A program made the position numbers and the translations under genes. A stretch of DNA of 64,000 nt from an uncultured Pelagibacteraceae bacterium (GTDB taxonomy: Bacteria; Pseudomonadota; Alphaproteobacteria; Pelagibacterales; Pelagibacteraceae). The stretch is taken from positions 23,542 to 87,541 of the forward strand of contig CACKGP010000004.1 in the NCBI GenBank assembly GCA_902599805.1, in the 5' to 3' direction. The notes beneath the pieces were generated by a model. It saw nothing but the letters and a program-made list of their open reading frames with translations, was not told where the DNA came from and did no database searches. This document shows, piece after piece, positions 53,826 through 62,288 of this stretch (position 1 is its first letter; each line of letters starts with the position of its first letter).

Positions 53826-54363
53826 AGCTCTAATTGAAGGGCATTTTATTCTTTCATCAGGACTTCATAGTGATAAATATGTGCAATGCGCAAAATTATT
53901 AAGCAAACCAGACAAATCTAAAGAATTTTGTATTTCTTTATCAGAAAAGATAAAAGAAAATTTTCAAAATTTTAATTTAATTCTTTCCCCTGCAATAGGA
54001 GGAATTATTATTGGTTACGAAATTGGAAGAATTTTAAATACTGAAACAATCTTTGTTGAAAGAGTGAATAACAATTTTCAAATAAGAAGAGGTTTCGAAA
54101 TAAATAGAAATCATAAAATATTAGTTGTAGAGGACGTTATTACTACCGGCAAATCAAGTTTAGAGTGCTCATCCTTAGCTGAAAAATGTGGAGCCGAGGT
54201 TATTGGTTTTGCAAGTTTAATAGATAGAACAGGTGGAAAGAGTGAAATTAATAAAAAAATAGTTTCTCAAATAAAACTAGATATATCAACTTTTACAGCA
54301 GATAATATTCCTGAGAATTTAAAAAAATTAAAGGCCATAAAGCCTGGAAGTAGAAATCTTTAA
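53782..54363 (+). CDS. pyrE: Orotate phosphoribosyltransferase
   Basis: Pyrimidine-synthesis enzyme that makes orotidine 5'-monophosphate from orotate and PRPP. The 193 residues include [57 protein letters not shown] and the PRPP-binding [16 protein letters not shown]. The start lies 44 bases inside rsh; the early residues match the family N terminus, so the overlap appears real. pdxJ starts at its stop codon. Confidence 0.94.
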   Translation: MLSFKESLKILKETKALIEGHFILSSGLHSDKYVQCAKLLSKPDKSKEFCISLSEKIKENFQNFNLILSPAIGGIIIGYEIGRILNTETIFVERVNNNFQIRRGFEINRNHKILVVEDVITTGKSSLECSSLAEKCGAEVIGFASLIDRTGGKSEINKKIVSQIKLDISTFTADNIPENLKKLKAIKPGSRNL

Positions 54364-55086
54364 TGTCAAAAGTAAAACTAGGCGTGAATATAGATCACGT
54401 TGCTACTGTAAGAAACGCTAGAGGTGAAATTTACCCTAGTCCGTTAAGAGCAGCACTAATAGCTCAAAAATATGGGGCAGATTCTATAACGATACATTTA
54501 AGAGAGGACAGAAGACACATAAAAGATAAAGATTTTTTAGAAATTAATAAAAAGTTAAAAATACCTTTAAATTTAGAATTAGCGCCAACAAAAGAAATGT
54601 TAAAAATTTCATTAAAACATAAACCTAATTATATTTGCATAGTTCCCGAAAAAAGATCAGAAATCACTACAGAAGGGGGGGTTAAATTTAAAAAAAAATA
54701 AAAAATTAATAAGAGACTTTTTAAAGAAATTTAGGGCAAAAAAAATTAGAACTAGTTTATTTATTGAGCCAAATATTTCAGATATTAAAGTTGCTAAAGA
54801 AATTAATGCAAATTGTGTTGAAATTCATACAGGTAAATTCTGTAATTTATTGAATAAAAAAAAAAGCACCTCTAATGAATTTAATAGACTCAAAAGAGCT
54901 GTTAATTATGCAAATATTATTGGGTTAGATGTTCATGCTGGCCATGGTATAACATTTGAGTCAGCAAAAATATTATCAAAAATTAAAGGCATTAAAGAAT
55001 ATAACATTGGCCATTTCTTAATCGGAGAGTCAATTTTTTTAGGACTGAAAAAGACAATTAAAAAGTTTAAAAATATTATTAATTAA
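54363..55086 (+). pseudogene. pdxJ: Pyridoxine 5'-phosphate synthase, frameshifted at a G7 run
   Basis: PdxJ makes pyridoxine 5'-phosphate from deoxyxylulose phosphate and an aminoacetone phosphate. The first frame (54363-54701) gives [23 protein letters not shown] through [15 protein letters not shown], then runs into a false tail and stop. The second frame, from about 54680 to 55086, gives [17 protein letters not shown] through GLDVHAGHGITFESAKIL and YNIGHFLIGESIFLGL. Removing one G from the seven-G run (54675-54681) restores one ORF of about 240 residues, normal for PdxJ. All other motifs are intact, which favours a recent or technical one-base insertion over decay. Confidence 0.93.
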
Positions 55087-56810
55087 TGAATCTATTTAAA
55101 AAATACGCCAAAGATATTAAGCATATTATACTCAAAAATAAAAATTCTTTAAATATAAATAATATTTCAAATATTGATAATATCATTGTTGAAAGTCCAC
55201 CTGAACAATTTGATTATGATTTATCTTCAAACGTCGCTATGGTGTTGAGTAAAATAAATAATGAAAATCCAAGGAATTTAGCTGAAAAATTAAAAACTAT
55301 TTTAATTAATAATATTAATGATTTTGCAAAAATTGATATTGCTGGACCCGGTTTCTTAAATTTTAAATTTAATAAAAAAGCATGGGTTTTGATAATTAAT
55401 TCAATCCTAAAGTCAAAAAGTAAATATGGATCAAATAAAATTAAAAAAAAATATAATGTCGAATTTGTATCTGCAAATCCAACGGGTCCAATGCACGTTG
55501 GTCATTGTAGAGGCGCTGTATTTGGAGATGTTATTAGTAATCTTCTAAAATTTAATGGAGCCAAAGTTACAAAAGAATTTTATATAAATGACTATGGTAA
55601 GCAGATAGAAAATTTTACTAAATCAGTTTTTTTAAGAATGAGAGAGATTAAGTTTAAAGAAAATTTTCCCAACGATAAAGATCTTTATCACGGCAATTAT
55701 ATTATCGATATAGCAAAAATGTTATTTAAAAACTCAAAAAAAATAAATTTAAACAGATATGAAGATAGTTTTGACACAATAAAAAATAAATCCCTTGATC
55801 AATCATTAAAATTAATTAAATCAGATTTAAAGTTATTGGGTATAAAACACGACGTTTTCTTTTCCGAGTCTAATATGATCAAAAAAAAATATGTAGATAA
55901 AATTATAAATGTATTAAAAAAAAATAATCATGTTACAGATGGATATTTAAGTCCACCCAAGGGGGAGGAAACAAAAACTTGGAAAAAGACTAAAAGATTA
56001 ATATTTAAATCATCGAACTTTGGTGATGACTCTGATAGAGCTCTCCAAAAAAATGACGGATCGTGGACTTATTTTGCAAACGATATTGGATATCACTTTA
56101 AAAAGGTTTCTAAAAAATATGATAAATTAATAAATGTTTTGGGAGCAGATCATATTGGTTATATAAAAAGAATTTCAGCAGCAGTAACAGCTATTTCAAA
56201 CAATAAAATCAGTTTGACCTGCAAAGTTTGTCAGCTAGTTAAATTTATCAAAAATGGGCAGCCTTTTAAAATGTCAAAAAGATCAGGTGATTTTTTTCCA
56301 TTAAGCAAACTACTATCTGAAGTTAATAAAGACGCCATTAGATTTATGATGTTGTATAGGAGTAACGATGTAGAAATAGAATTTGATTTTAATAAAATTT
56401 TAGAAAAAAATAAAGATAATCCTGTTTTTTATGTTCAGTATTGTTACGCAAGAATTAATTCTATTTTTAATACGTTAAATATAAATCCAAATAAAAAAAT
56501 AAATTATAATTTTAATGAATTTAAATTAAATACATTTGAAGAAAAATTATTAAGAAAAATTATTGAGTGGCCAAAAATTGTTGACATTTCTTCGGATAAA
56601 TTAGAACCACATAGAATCACATTTTATCTCTATCAACTTTCAACAATTTTTCATTCATACTGGAGCAAAGGAAATGAAGATAAAAATTTAAAATTTATAA
56701 ATAATGGAAAAATAAACAATCTATTCACTTTAAAACTTTTTCAACTTATTTATATTATTTTAGAAAATGGAATGTTTATTTTAGGAGTTTCATTGCCAAA
56801 AAAAATGTAA
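55086..56810 (+). CDS. argS: Arginyl-tRNA synthetase
   Basis: Class I synthetase of 574 residues. The N-terminal additional domain (about 1-110) precedes EFVSANPTGPMHVGHCRGAVFGD (HIGH motif) near residue 130. GADHIGYIKRISAAV, KMSKRSGDFFPLSKLL (KMSKS-like), RFMMLYRSNDVEIEFDF and the anticodon-binding helices with FYVQYCYARINSIF follow. The start overlaps the pdxJ stop, and the next gene's start overlaps its stop. The sequence is very lysine/asparagine-rich, like its neighbours. Confidence 0.96.
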   Translation: MNLFKKYAKDIKHIILKNKNSLNINNISNIDNIIVESPPEQFDYDLSSNVAMVLSKINNENPRNLAEKLKTILINNINDFAKIDIAGPGFLNFKFNKKAWVLIINSILKSKSKYGSNKIKKKYNVEFVSANPTGPMHVGHCRGAVFGDVISNLLKFNGAKVTKEFYINDYGKQIENFTKSVFLRMREIKFKENFPNDKDLYHGNYIIDIAKMLFKNSKKINLNRYEDSFDTIKNKSLDQSLKLIKSDLKLLGIKHDVFFSESNMIKKKYVDKIINVLKKNNHVTDGYLSPPKGEETKTWKKTKRLIFKSSNFGDDSDRALQKNDGSWTYFANDIGYHFKKVSKKYDKLINVLGADHIGYIKRISAAVTAISNNKISLTCKVCQLVKFIKNGQPFKMSKRSGDFFPLSKLLSEVNKDAIRFMMLYRSNDVEIEFDFNKILEKNKDNPVFYVQYCYARINSIFNTLNINPNKKINYNFNEFKLNTFEEKLLRKIIEWPKIVDISSDKLEPHRITFYLYQLSTIFHSYWSKGNEDKNLKFINNGKINNLFTLKLFQLIYIILENGMFILGVSLPKKM

Positions 56811-57073
56811 TGTTTAAAAAGATTAAAACTACAACACATTTAATATTTATTATTTTATTTATCAGTTATGCAATTGTGACTTATTTTTCTAATGAAACAC
56901 AAATAAAAATAAATAAAAATAGAGCTGTATATTCAAAGAAATTTAATAGTGTTATATCTGGTTTGTCTTTACTAAAGAGTGATACAGATAATGTAATTAA
57001 ATATAATATTAAAAACTCTGAAGAAAACAAAATTAAAAAAAGGTACTTCTGGAATTTGCTAAAAGATGAATAG
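56810..57073 (+). CDS. Small membrane-anchored protein between argS and nagZ
   Basis: An 87-residue protein not recognised by sequence. It has one hydrophobic helix (about 8-26) followed by a polar lysine/asparagine-rich segment (about 27-87). In many alphaproteobacteria the gene at this position (argS-x-nagZ) encodes a SPOR-domain peptidoglycan-binding protein. This one keeps the topology but is too short to hold a SPOR domain. It overlaps argS by 1 base and nagZ by 8. Confidence 0.65.
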   Translation: MFKKIKTTTHLIFIILFISYAIVTYFSNETQIKINKNRAVYSKKFNSVISGLSLLKSDTDNVIKYNIKNSEENKIKKRYFWNLLKDE

Positions 57074-58013
57074 AAAAGCAGCAATCATAAGCATACGGGG
57101 TTCTAAACTAACAGCATCTGAGATTAAACTTTTAAAAAAAGAGAAACCATGGGGAATAATTTTATTTAAAAGAAACATAATCACTTTTAAACAAACTAAA
57201 AATTTGACACAAAAGATACGTAGTTGCATGAAAGACCCTTTTTATCCAATATTAATTGATGAGGAGGGTGGAAAAGTTTCACGATTATCCGGGCTCTTTA
57301 GTACAAAAGAATTTTCTCAGTATTTTTTTGGTCATTTATACGAAAAAAATAATAAAAATGGAAAGTTAATTTATAAATATTATTTAGAAACTATTTGTAA
57401 TATTTTAAATGATCTTGGCATTAACATTAATACTATTCCAGTTATGGATTTATTACAAAATTCTACTCATCAGGTGATTAAAAGTCGTGCGTATTCCTAT
57501 CAAACTAAAACTATTAAGACTTTAGGTAAATTTTGTATATCCTTTTTAAAAAAGAAAAAAATAGCTTCTGTAAGCAAACATGTCCCTGGCCATGGTTGCT
57601 CTAATAGCGATAGTCATTTAAATCTTCCAATAGTTAATAAAAAAAAGTCAAAATTATATAAAGAAGACTTTTCATTGTTTAAAAACCTATCTTCAAATTT
57701 TATGATGACTGCACATATTTTATATAAAAATGTTGATTCTAAAAACCTAGCTACCTTTTCTAACAATATTATTAATCAAATTATTAGAAAAAAATTAAAT
57801 TTTAAGGGAATTTTAATATCAGACGATATTTCAATGAAAGCTTTAAGCAAAAATTTATCTGTAAATGCTGACAAAGCACTCAATGCAGGTTGCAATCTAG
57901 TCCTATATTGTGGAGGAAATATTAAAGAGTCATCCAAATTGCTTAAGAATTTAAGAACTATTGATGAGTTTACACGAAAAAAAACTTATCAATTCTACAA
58001 TTTTTTAAGATAA
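57066..58013 (+). CDS. nagZ: Beta-N-acetylhexosaminidase NagZ (GH3)
   Basis: Cytoplasmic peptidoglycan-recycling glycosidase of family GH3, 315 residues. Motifs are PWGIILFKRNI, LIDEEGGKVSRLSGLF, the substrate loop SVSKHVPGHGCSNSDSHLNLP (catalytic His-Asp dyad) and the nucleophile region ILISDDISMKAL, with ADKALNAGCNLVLYCGG near the end. Family spacing is retained. It precedes scpA by 9 bases in the conserved argS-x-nagZ-scpAB-tat order. Confidence 0.94.
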   Translation: MNRKAAIISIRGSKLTASEIKLLKKEKPWGIILFKRNIITFKQTKNLTQKIRSCMKDPFYPILIDEEGGKVSRLSGLFSTKEFSQYFFGHLYEKNNKNGKLIYKYYLETICNILNDLGININTIPVMDLLQNSTHQVIKSRAYSYQTKTIKTLGKFCISFLKKKKIASVSKHVPGHGCSNSDSHLNLPIVNKKKSKLYKEDFSLFKNLSSNFMMTAHILYKNVDSKNLATFSNNIINQIIRKKLNFKGILISDDISMKALSKNLSVNADKALNAGCNLVLYCGGNIKESSKLLKNLRTIDEFTRKKTYQFYNFLR

Positions 58014-58022
58014 TATTTATAA

Positions 58023-58790
58023 ATGGAATCAAAAACTAATAATTCTATATCTATCGATATACCAAATTATTCAGGACCTTTAGAAACTTTACTTGATTTA
58101 GCAAAATCACAAAAGGTTGATTTAACAAAAATATCAATAACAATACTAGCAGATCAATTTGTGGACTTTATAAAGAATTTTAAAGATAAAAATTTAGACT
58201 TAGCTTTTGAATATCTTTTAATGGCAACTTGGCTAACTTATTTGAAATCAAGATTGTTATTACCGGAAGATCAAGAGGATGATTTTAAAGCATCCGAGGT
58301 TGCAAATAAATTAAAGTTGCAATTAAAAAAACTTGAACTGATAAGACTATTATCTGATGAATTATTGAAAAGAAAAAGAATTGGCAGAGATATTTTTTAC
58401 AGAGGTACAAAAGGTGGTATTAGATCAATTAAAAATCCAGTTTATAAAGTTACTTTATACGAACTTCTTAGAGCATATTCTTTAGTGAAAACACAATCAA
58501 TATTTCAAAAAATAGATATCCCTAAATTACCCGTAATGACGACTCAAGAGGGAATTAAACAAATTAAAGATAATATGCAATTAATCGATGATTGGAAAAA
58601 AATACATGAGTTAATACCCGAGACCTTTAATAAGACACTTAAATCTAAAAAAAGTGGTTTAGCTTCCATTTTTACTGCTTGCCTTGAGTTAACAAAAGAT
58701 GGAATTATAAATATAATGCAAGAAAATTTATTTGGAGATGTTCTAATTAAAAAGTCAGCACACACTCCATTGAGATTAAAAAGAAAGTAA
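58023..58790 (+). CDS. scpA: Segregation and condensation protein A
   Basis: Kleisin subunit of the SMC-ScpAB chromosome condensin, 255 residues. The N terminus has IPNYSGPLETLLDLAKSQKVDLTKISITILADQFVDFI and LAFEYLLMATWLTYLKSRLLLP, the family hallmark. The C-terminal winged helix includes LASIFTACLELTKDGIINIMQENLFGDVLI. It lies 3 bases before scpB, its direct partner. Confidence 0.94.
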   Translation: MESKTNNSISIDIPNYSGPLETLLDLAKSQKVDLTKISITILADQFVDFIKNFKDKNLDLAFEYLLMATWLTYLKSRLLLPEDQEDDFKASEVANKLKLQLKKLELIRLLSDELLKRKRIGRDIFYRGTKGGIRSIKNPVYKVTLYELLRAYSLVKTQSIFQKIDIPKLPVMTTQEGIKQIKDNMQLIDDWKKIHELIPETFNKTLKSKKSGLASIFTACLELTKDGIINIMQENLFGDVLIKKSAHTPLRLKRK

Positions 58791-58793
58791 AAA

Positions 58794-59480
58794 ATGGAAA
58801 AAAATAATAAAAATAATATAATTAATTTTCCAAATAAAAAATCTAAACTTGAAAAGGAAATTGAAGCGATTATTTTTGCAGCTGAGGAGCCTCTTGATAT
58901 AGAAACTATTGAGGAGAGAGTAGGTACTAGAACCAATATTAAAAAAATATTGGAAAATTTACAAAAAGAATATACTGGAAGAGGTATAAATCTTGTTTGT
59001 ATATCAAATAAATGGATATTTAGAACTGCTTTAGACGTTTCGAAATTAATGTCTTTGCAGAAATCTAGCCAAAGAAAATTGTCAAAAGCTACAATAGAAA
59101 CACTTTCTATAATTGTTTATCACCAACCTGTAACCAGATCTGAAATTGAGGAGATACGTGGTGTTGCGTTTGCTTCAAATACACTTGAAATTTTATTAGA
59201 GTTAGATTGGGTTAAACCAGCTGGTCGCAAAAATGTACCTGGAAAACCGATTCAATATGCTACTACTGAAAACTTCTTAAATCATTTTAATATAAAAAAA
59301 CTATCAGATTTACCTACTATAGATGAACTCTCCTCTGCGGGATTAATTGATGCAGGATCAGTAGATTCTTCGATATTTGGAACTGGCAAATTTTTTAAAG
59401 AACAATCACAGGACAAAAAGGATAATATTTATTCTGATGTTGATGATGTGCTCAAACAAACTACAAATATTGAGGAATAA
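58794..59480 (+). CDS. scpB: Segregation and condensation protein B
   Basis: Second non-SMC subunit of the condensin, 228 residues. Two winged-helix domains are seen, with LEKEIEAIIFAAEEPLDIETIEERV in the first and KLSKATIETLSIIVYHQPVTRSEIEEIRGVAFASNTLEILLELDWVKPAGRKNVPGKPIQYATTENFLNHF spanning the second. The acidic C-terminal tail is not conserved. A 40-base gap separates it from tatA. Confidence 0.94.
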   Translation: MEKNNKNNIINFPNKKSKLEKEIEAIIFAAEEPLDIETIEERVGTRTNIKKILENLQKEYTGRGINLVCISNKWIFRTALDVSKLMSLQKSSQRKLSKATIETLSIIVYHQPVTRSEIEEIRGVAFASNTLEILLELDWVKPAGRKNVPGKPIQYATTENFLNHFNIKKLSDLPTIDELSSAGLIDAGSVDSSIFGTGKFFKEQSQDKKDNIYSDVDDVLKQTTNIEE

Positions 59481-59520
59481 ATATATTTATTTAACTGTTT
59501 TTATTGTGTAGAATAGACTT

Positions 59521-59718
59521 ATGGGTATAAGTTTTTGGCAGATAGCTATAGTAGTAGTTCTTGTAGTTTTACTTTTTGGAAGAGGTAAAATTTCAAGTTT
59601 GATGGGTGATGTAGCTAAAGGGATTAAGAGTTTCAAAAAAGGAATGTCCTCTGACGAAAATAATCAGGCAAATCTTGAGGACAAAAAAGACGAAGATTCT
59701 AATTCGCAAAACAAATAA
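59521..59718 (+). CDS. tatA: Twin-arginine translocase subunit TatA
   Basis: A 65-residue pore-forming subunit of the Tat exporter. It has a short N-terminal transmembrane helix ([22 protein letters not shown]), the FGRGKI hinge, an amphipathic helix ([12 protein letters not shown]) and a charged tail. It is 6 bases before tatB, and tatC follows. The Tat system exports folded, often cofactor-bearing proteins. Confidence 0.94.
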   Translation: MGISFWQIAIVVVLVVLLFGRGKISSLMGDVAKGIKSFKKGMSSDENNQANLEDKKDEDSNSQNK

Positions 59719-59724
59719 TTATTA

Positions 59725-59949
59725 ATGCCACAAATTGGATGGTTCGAATTACTAATAGTTGTTTTAGTAGCTATATTAATTATCGGCCCAAAAGATTTTC
59801 CAGTAGTGTTAAGAAAATTAGGTAGTTGGATAGGTTCAACGAAAAAATATTTTTCAGATATTCAAAATAAAGTCAATCAAACTGTAGACGAAGAAAATTC
59901 AGTTGAGAAAAAATATTCAAAAAATGCCAATGATAAAAAAGATGAATAA
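59725..59949 (+). CDS. tatB: Twin-arginine translocase subunit TatB
   Basis: A 74-residue TatB with MPQIGWFELLIVVLVAILIIGPKDFPVVLRKLGSWIG. The GPKDFP hinge after the helix is typical of TatB rather than TatA. The amphipathic region and tail are much shorter than in enterobacterial TatB (about 170 residues), consistent with the small proteins of this genome. Its stop overlaps the preferred tatC start. Confidence 0.92.
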   Translation: MPQIGWFELLIVVLVAILIIGPKDFPVVLRKLGSWIGSTKKYFSDIQNKVNQTVDEENSVEKKYSKNANDKKDE

Positions 59950-60700
59950 AATAGATGATCAAAACACTATCACTGGACATTTAACAGAACTTAGATCGAG
60001 ATTAATTAAATCCTTAATTTTTATTTTTGTAATATTTATTTTTGGATATATTTTTGCTGAATATATTTATAGCTTTTTATTAGAACCATACGCAAAAGCA
60101 GTTAGGAACGATGGTATAGAGAGAAGATTAATTTTTACAGCTCTTCACGAAACATTTATCACCTATTTAAAACTTGCTTTTTTTCTTGCCCTTTTTTTAG
60201 GAAGTCCAATTTTTTTAACCCAAATGTGGAAATTTATTGCACCTGGACTTTACAAAAATGAAAAAAAAGCTTTGTTACCTTACCTTATTGCTACTCCTAT
60301 ATTATTTTTGCTAGGAGGAATGCTTGTTTATTATTTAGTTATGCCACTAGCTATAAAATTTTTTTTAACGTTTGAAACAAGCGGACAAATCAACAACCTG
60401 CCTATTCAATTAGAAGCAAAAGTTAATGAATATTTGTCATTAATTATGAGATTGATTTTTGCATTCGGTTTAAGCTTTCAACTTCCAGTATTACTTAATT
60501 TGTTAGCCAGAGTAGGTGTAATCGACTCAAAATATCTTAAAGAAAGGCGAAGATATTTTATTGTAATTATTTTTGCTGCTGCAGCTATTCTTACTCCGCC
60601 TGATCCAATAACACAAATTGGATTAGCAATACCGTTATTGATACTGTATGAATTATCTATATTATCTGTAAAATTAACGGAAAAGAAAAATAATGCATAG
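59942..60700 (+). CDS. tatC: Twin-arginine translocase subunit TatC
   Basis: Six-helix membrane receptor for twin-arginine signal peptides. I prefer ATG 59942 (MNKIDDQNTITGHLTELRSRLIKSL), which overlaps the tatB stop and gives 252 residues; the ORF-track start at 59903 adds a poorly conserved lysine-rich lead. Family blocks HLTELRSRLIKS, FTALHETFITYLKLAFFLALFLGSPIFLTQMWKFIAPGLYKNEKK, FAFGLSFQLPVLLNLLARVG and ILTPPDPITQI are present. It overlaps serS by 8 bases. Confidence 0.93.
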   Translation: MNKIDDQNTITGHLTELRSRLIKSLIFIFVIFIFGYIFAEYIYSFLLEPYAKAVRNDGIERRLIFTALHETFITYLKLAFFLALFLGSPIFLTQMWKFIAPGLYKNEKKALLPYLIATPILFLLGGMLVYYLVMPLAIKFFLTFETSGQINNLPIQLEAKVNEYLSLIMRLIFAFGLSFQLPVLLNLLARVGVIDSKYLKERRRYFIVIIFAAAAILTPPDPITQIGLAIPLLILYELSILSVKLTEKKNNA

Positions 60701-61940
60701 TATTAAAGCAATAAGAGAAAATCCTGATTTTTTTAAAAAAAAGATAGAAGAAAGAAATACAAAGTTAAATATTGATGATTTACTAACTTTAGATAAAAAA
60801 AATAGAGAAATTACACAAAAAAAAGAAAAACTTGAACAAGAAAAAAAAATTATTTCTAAAAGTAAAAATGAGGATCAGTTTAAAAAGTCAAAAGAAATCT
60901 CAAAAGAAATAAAGATACTAGAAAATGAATTAGAAAAATTAAAAAAAAATATAAATAAAATATTATATTTTATTCCAAACTTAGCTTTAGATGATGTACC
61001 AATCGGAGAAGACGAAAAGTCTAATAAAGAGATTAATAAATATGGCAATATTTCGAATTTTAAATTTAAGCCCAAATCTCATTTTGAAATTGGAAAAAAT
61101 TTAAATTTAATGGATTTTGATATTGCTGCTAAAACATCTGGGTCAAGGTTTGTTTTTTTAAAGGGTAATCTAGCTAAACTTGAAAGAGCTATCTCAGATT
61201 TTATGCTTGATACTCATACAAAAAAATTTGGATATATGGAAATATCACCCCCATTGATAGCTTCAGAAAACGCTATGTTTGGGACTGGTCAACTTCCAAA
61301 ATTTGAGAATGATCAATTCGAAATTAAATTTAATGATGAAACAAATAGAAAATTTCTAATTCCTACCGCAGAAGTAATTTTAACAAACATGATAAGAGAA
61401 AAGCAGTTAAAAAAAGAAGAGCTTCCCTTAAGACTAGTGGCATCTACTGCATGTTTTAGAAAAGAAGCTGGAAGTTATGGTAAAGATACTAAAGGAATGT
61501 TGAGACAACATCAATTTTATAAAGTTGAACTTGTTAGTATTGTTGAACCCGACATGTGTGAAAAAGAGTTAAGCAGGATGATATCTTGTGCTGAGCATAT
61601 ACTTAAGGAATTAAAGCTACCTTATAGAACAGTAATGCTTTGCTCAGGTGATATGGGTTTCAGCGCACAAAAAACAATCGATCTAGAAGTTTGGATACCA
61701 TCAGAAAATACATATAGAGAAATTTCCAGTTGTTCTACTTGTGGCCAATTTCAATCGAGACGAATGAAAGCAAAGTTCAAAAATAAAAATCAAACTGATT
61801 TTCTTGGAACGCTAAATGGTTCTGGTCTTGCAATTGGTAGAACACTTATTGCAATTATGGAAAATTATCAAGATTCAGAAGGAAGAGTGGTTATTCCAGA
61901 TGTGCTCAGACCTTACATGAATAATATAGATAAAATTTAG
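60693..61940 (+). CDS. serS: Seryl-tRNA synthetase
   Basis: Class II synthetase of 415 residues. A long antiparallel coiled-coil tRNA-binding arm (about 25-100) precedes the catalytic core, with motif 1 around FGYMEISPPLIASENAMFGTGQLPKF, motif 2 LVASTACFRKEAGSYGKDTKGMLRQHQFYKVELV and motif 3 FLGTLNGSGLAIGRTLIAIMENYQ. The ISSCSTCGQFQSRRM block is diagnostic for serine. It follows tatC as in related genomes. Confidence 0.96.
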   Translation: MHSIKAIRENPDFFKKKIEERNTKLNIDDLLTLDKKNREITQKKEKLEQEKKIISKSKNEDQFKKSKEISKEIKILENELEKLKKNINKILYFIPNLALDDVPIGEDEKSNKEINKYGNISNFKFKPKSHFEIGKNLNLMDFDIAAKTSGSRFVFLKGNLAKLERAISDFMLDTHTKKFGYMEISPPLIASENAMFGTGQLPKFENDQFEIKFNDETNRKFLIPTAEVILTNMIREKQLKKEELPLRLVASTACFRKEAGSYGKDTKGMLRQHQFYKVELVSIVEPDMCEKELSRMISCAEHILKELKLPYRTVMLCSGDMGFSAQKTIDLEVWIPSENTYREISSCSTCGQFQSRRMKAKFKNKNQTDFLGTLNGSGLAIGRTLIAIMENYQDSEGRVVIPDVLRPYMNNIDKI

Positions 61941-61999
61941 TAATAAATGATAAAATTTAGTTGTCTAAGTAAAATTATTAATATATTTATTCTTACATT

Positions 62000-62281
62000 A
62001 TGAGTTCTAATTTTGCACAATTTATTCCACTTATACTAATTTTTGTTATTTTCTATTTCTTTTTAATAAGACCCCAGCAGAAAAAGGTTCGTGAACATAA
62101 AACAATGACTCAAAATCTTAAAAGAGGTGACGAAGTCATTACTTCAGGTGGAATAATAGGAACTGTTGATAGAGTATTCGAAGATGATCGTATAGAATTA
62201 AACATTTCTGATGGTGTAAAAGTTCAAGTTATCAAAAATACAATACAAGGTCATTTAAAAAAAGAAGAGACTAAGAAATAA
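62000..62281 (+). CDS. yajC: Sec translocon accessory protein YajC
   Basis: A 93-residue single-span protein. The N-terminal helix FIPLILIFVIFYFFLIRPQQKKVREHKTM and the cytosolic KRGDEVITSGGIIGTVDRVFEDDRIELNISDGVKVQVIKNTI match YajC, which joins SecD-SecF as an accessory complex. It precedes secD by 7 bases. Confidence 0.95.
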   Translation: MSSNFAQFIPLILIFVIFYFFLIRPQQKKVREHKTMTQNLKRGDEVITSGGIIGTVDRVFEDDRIELNISDGVKVQVIKNTIQGHLKKEETKK

Positions 62282-62288
62282 TCTTTTT

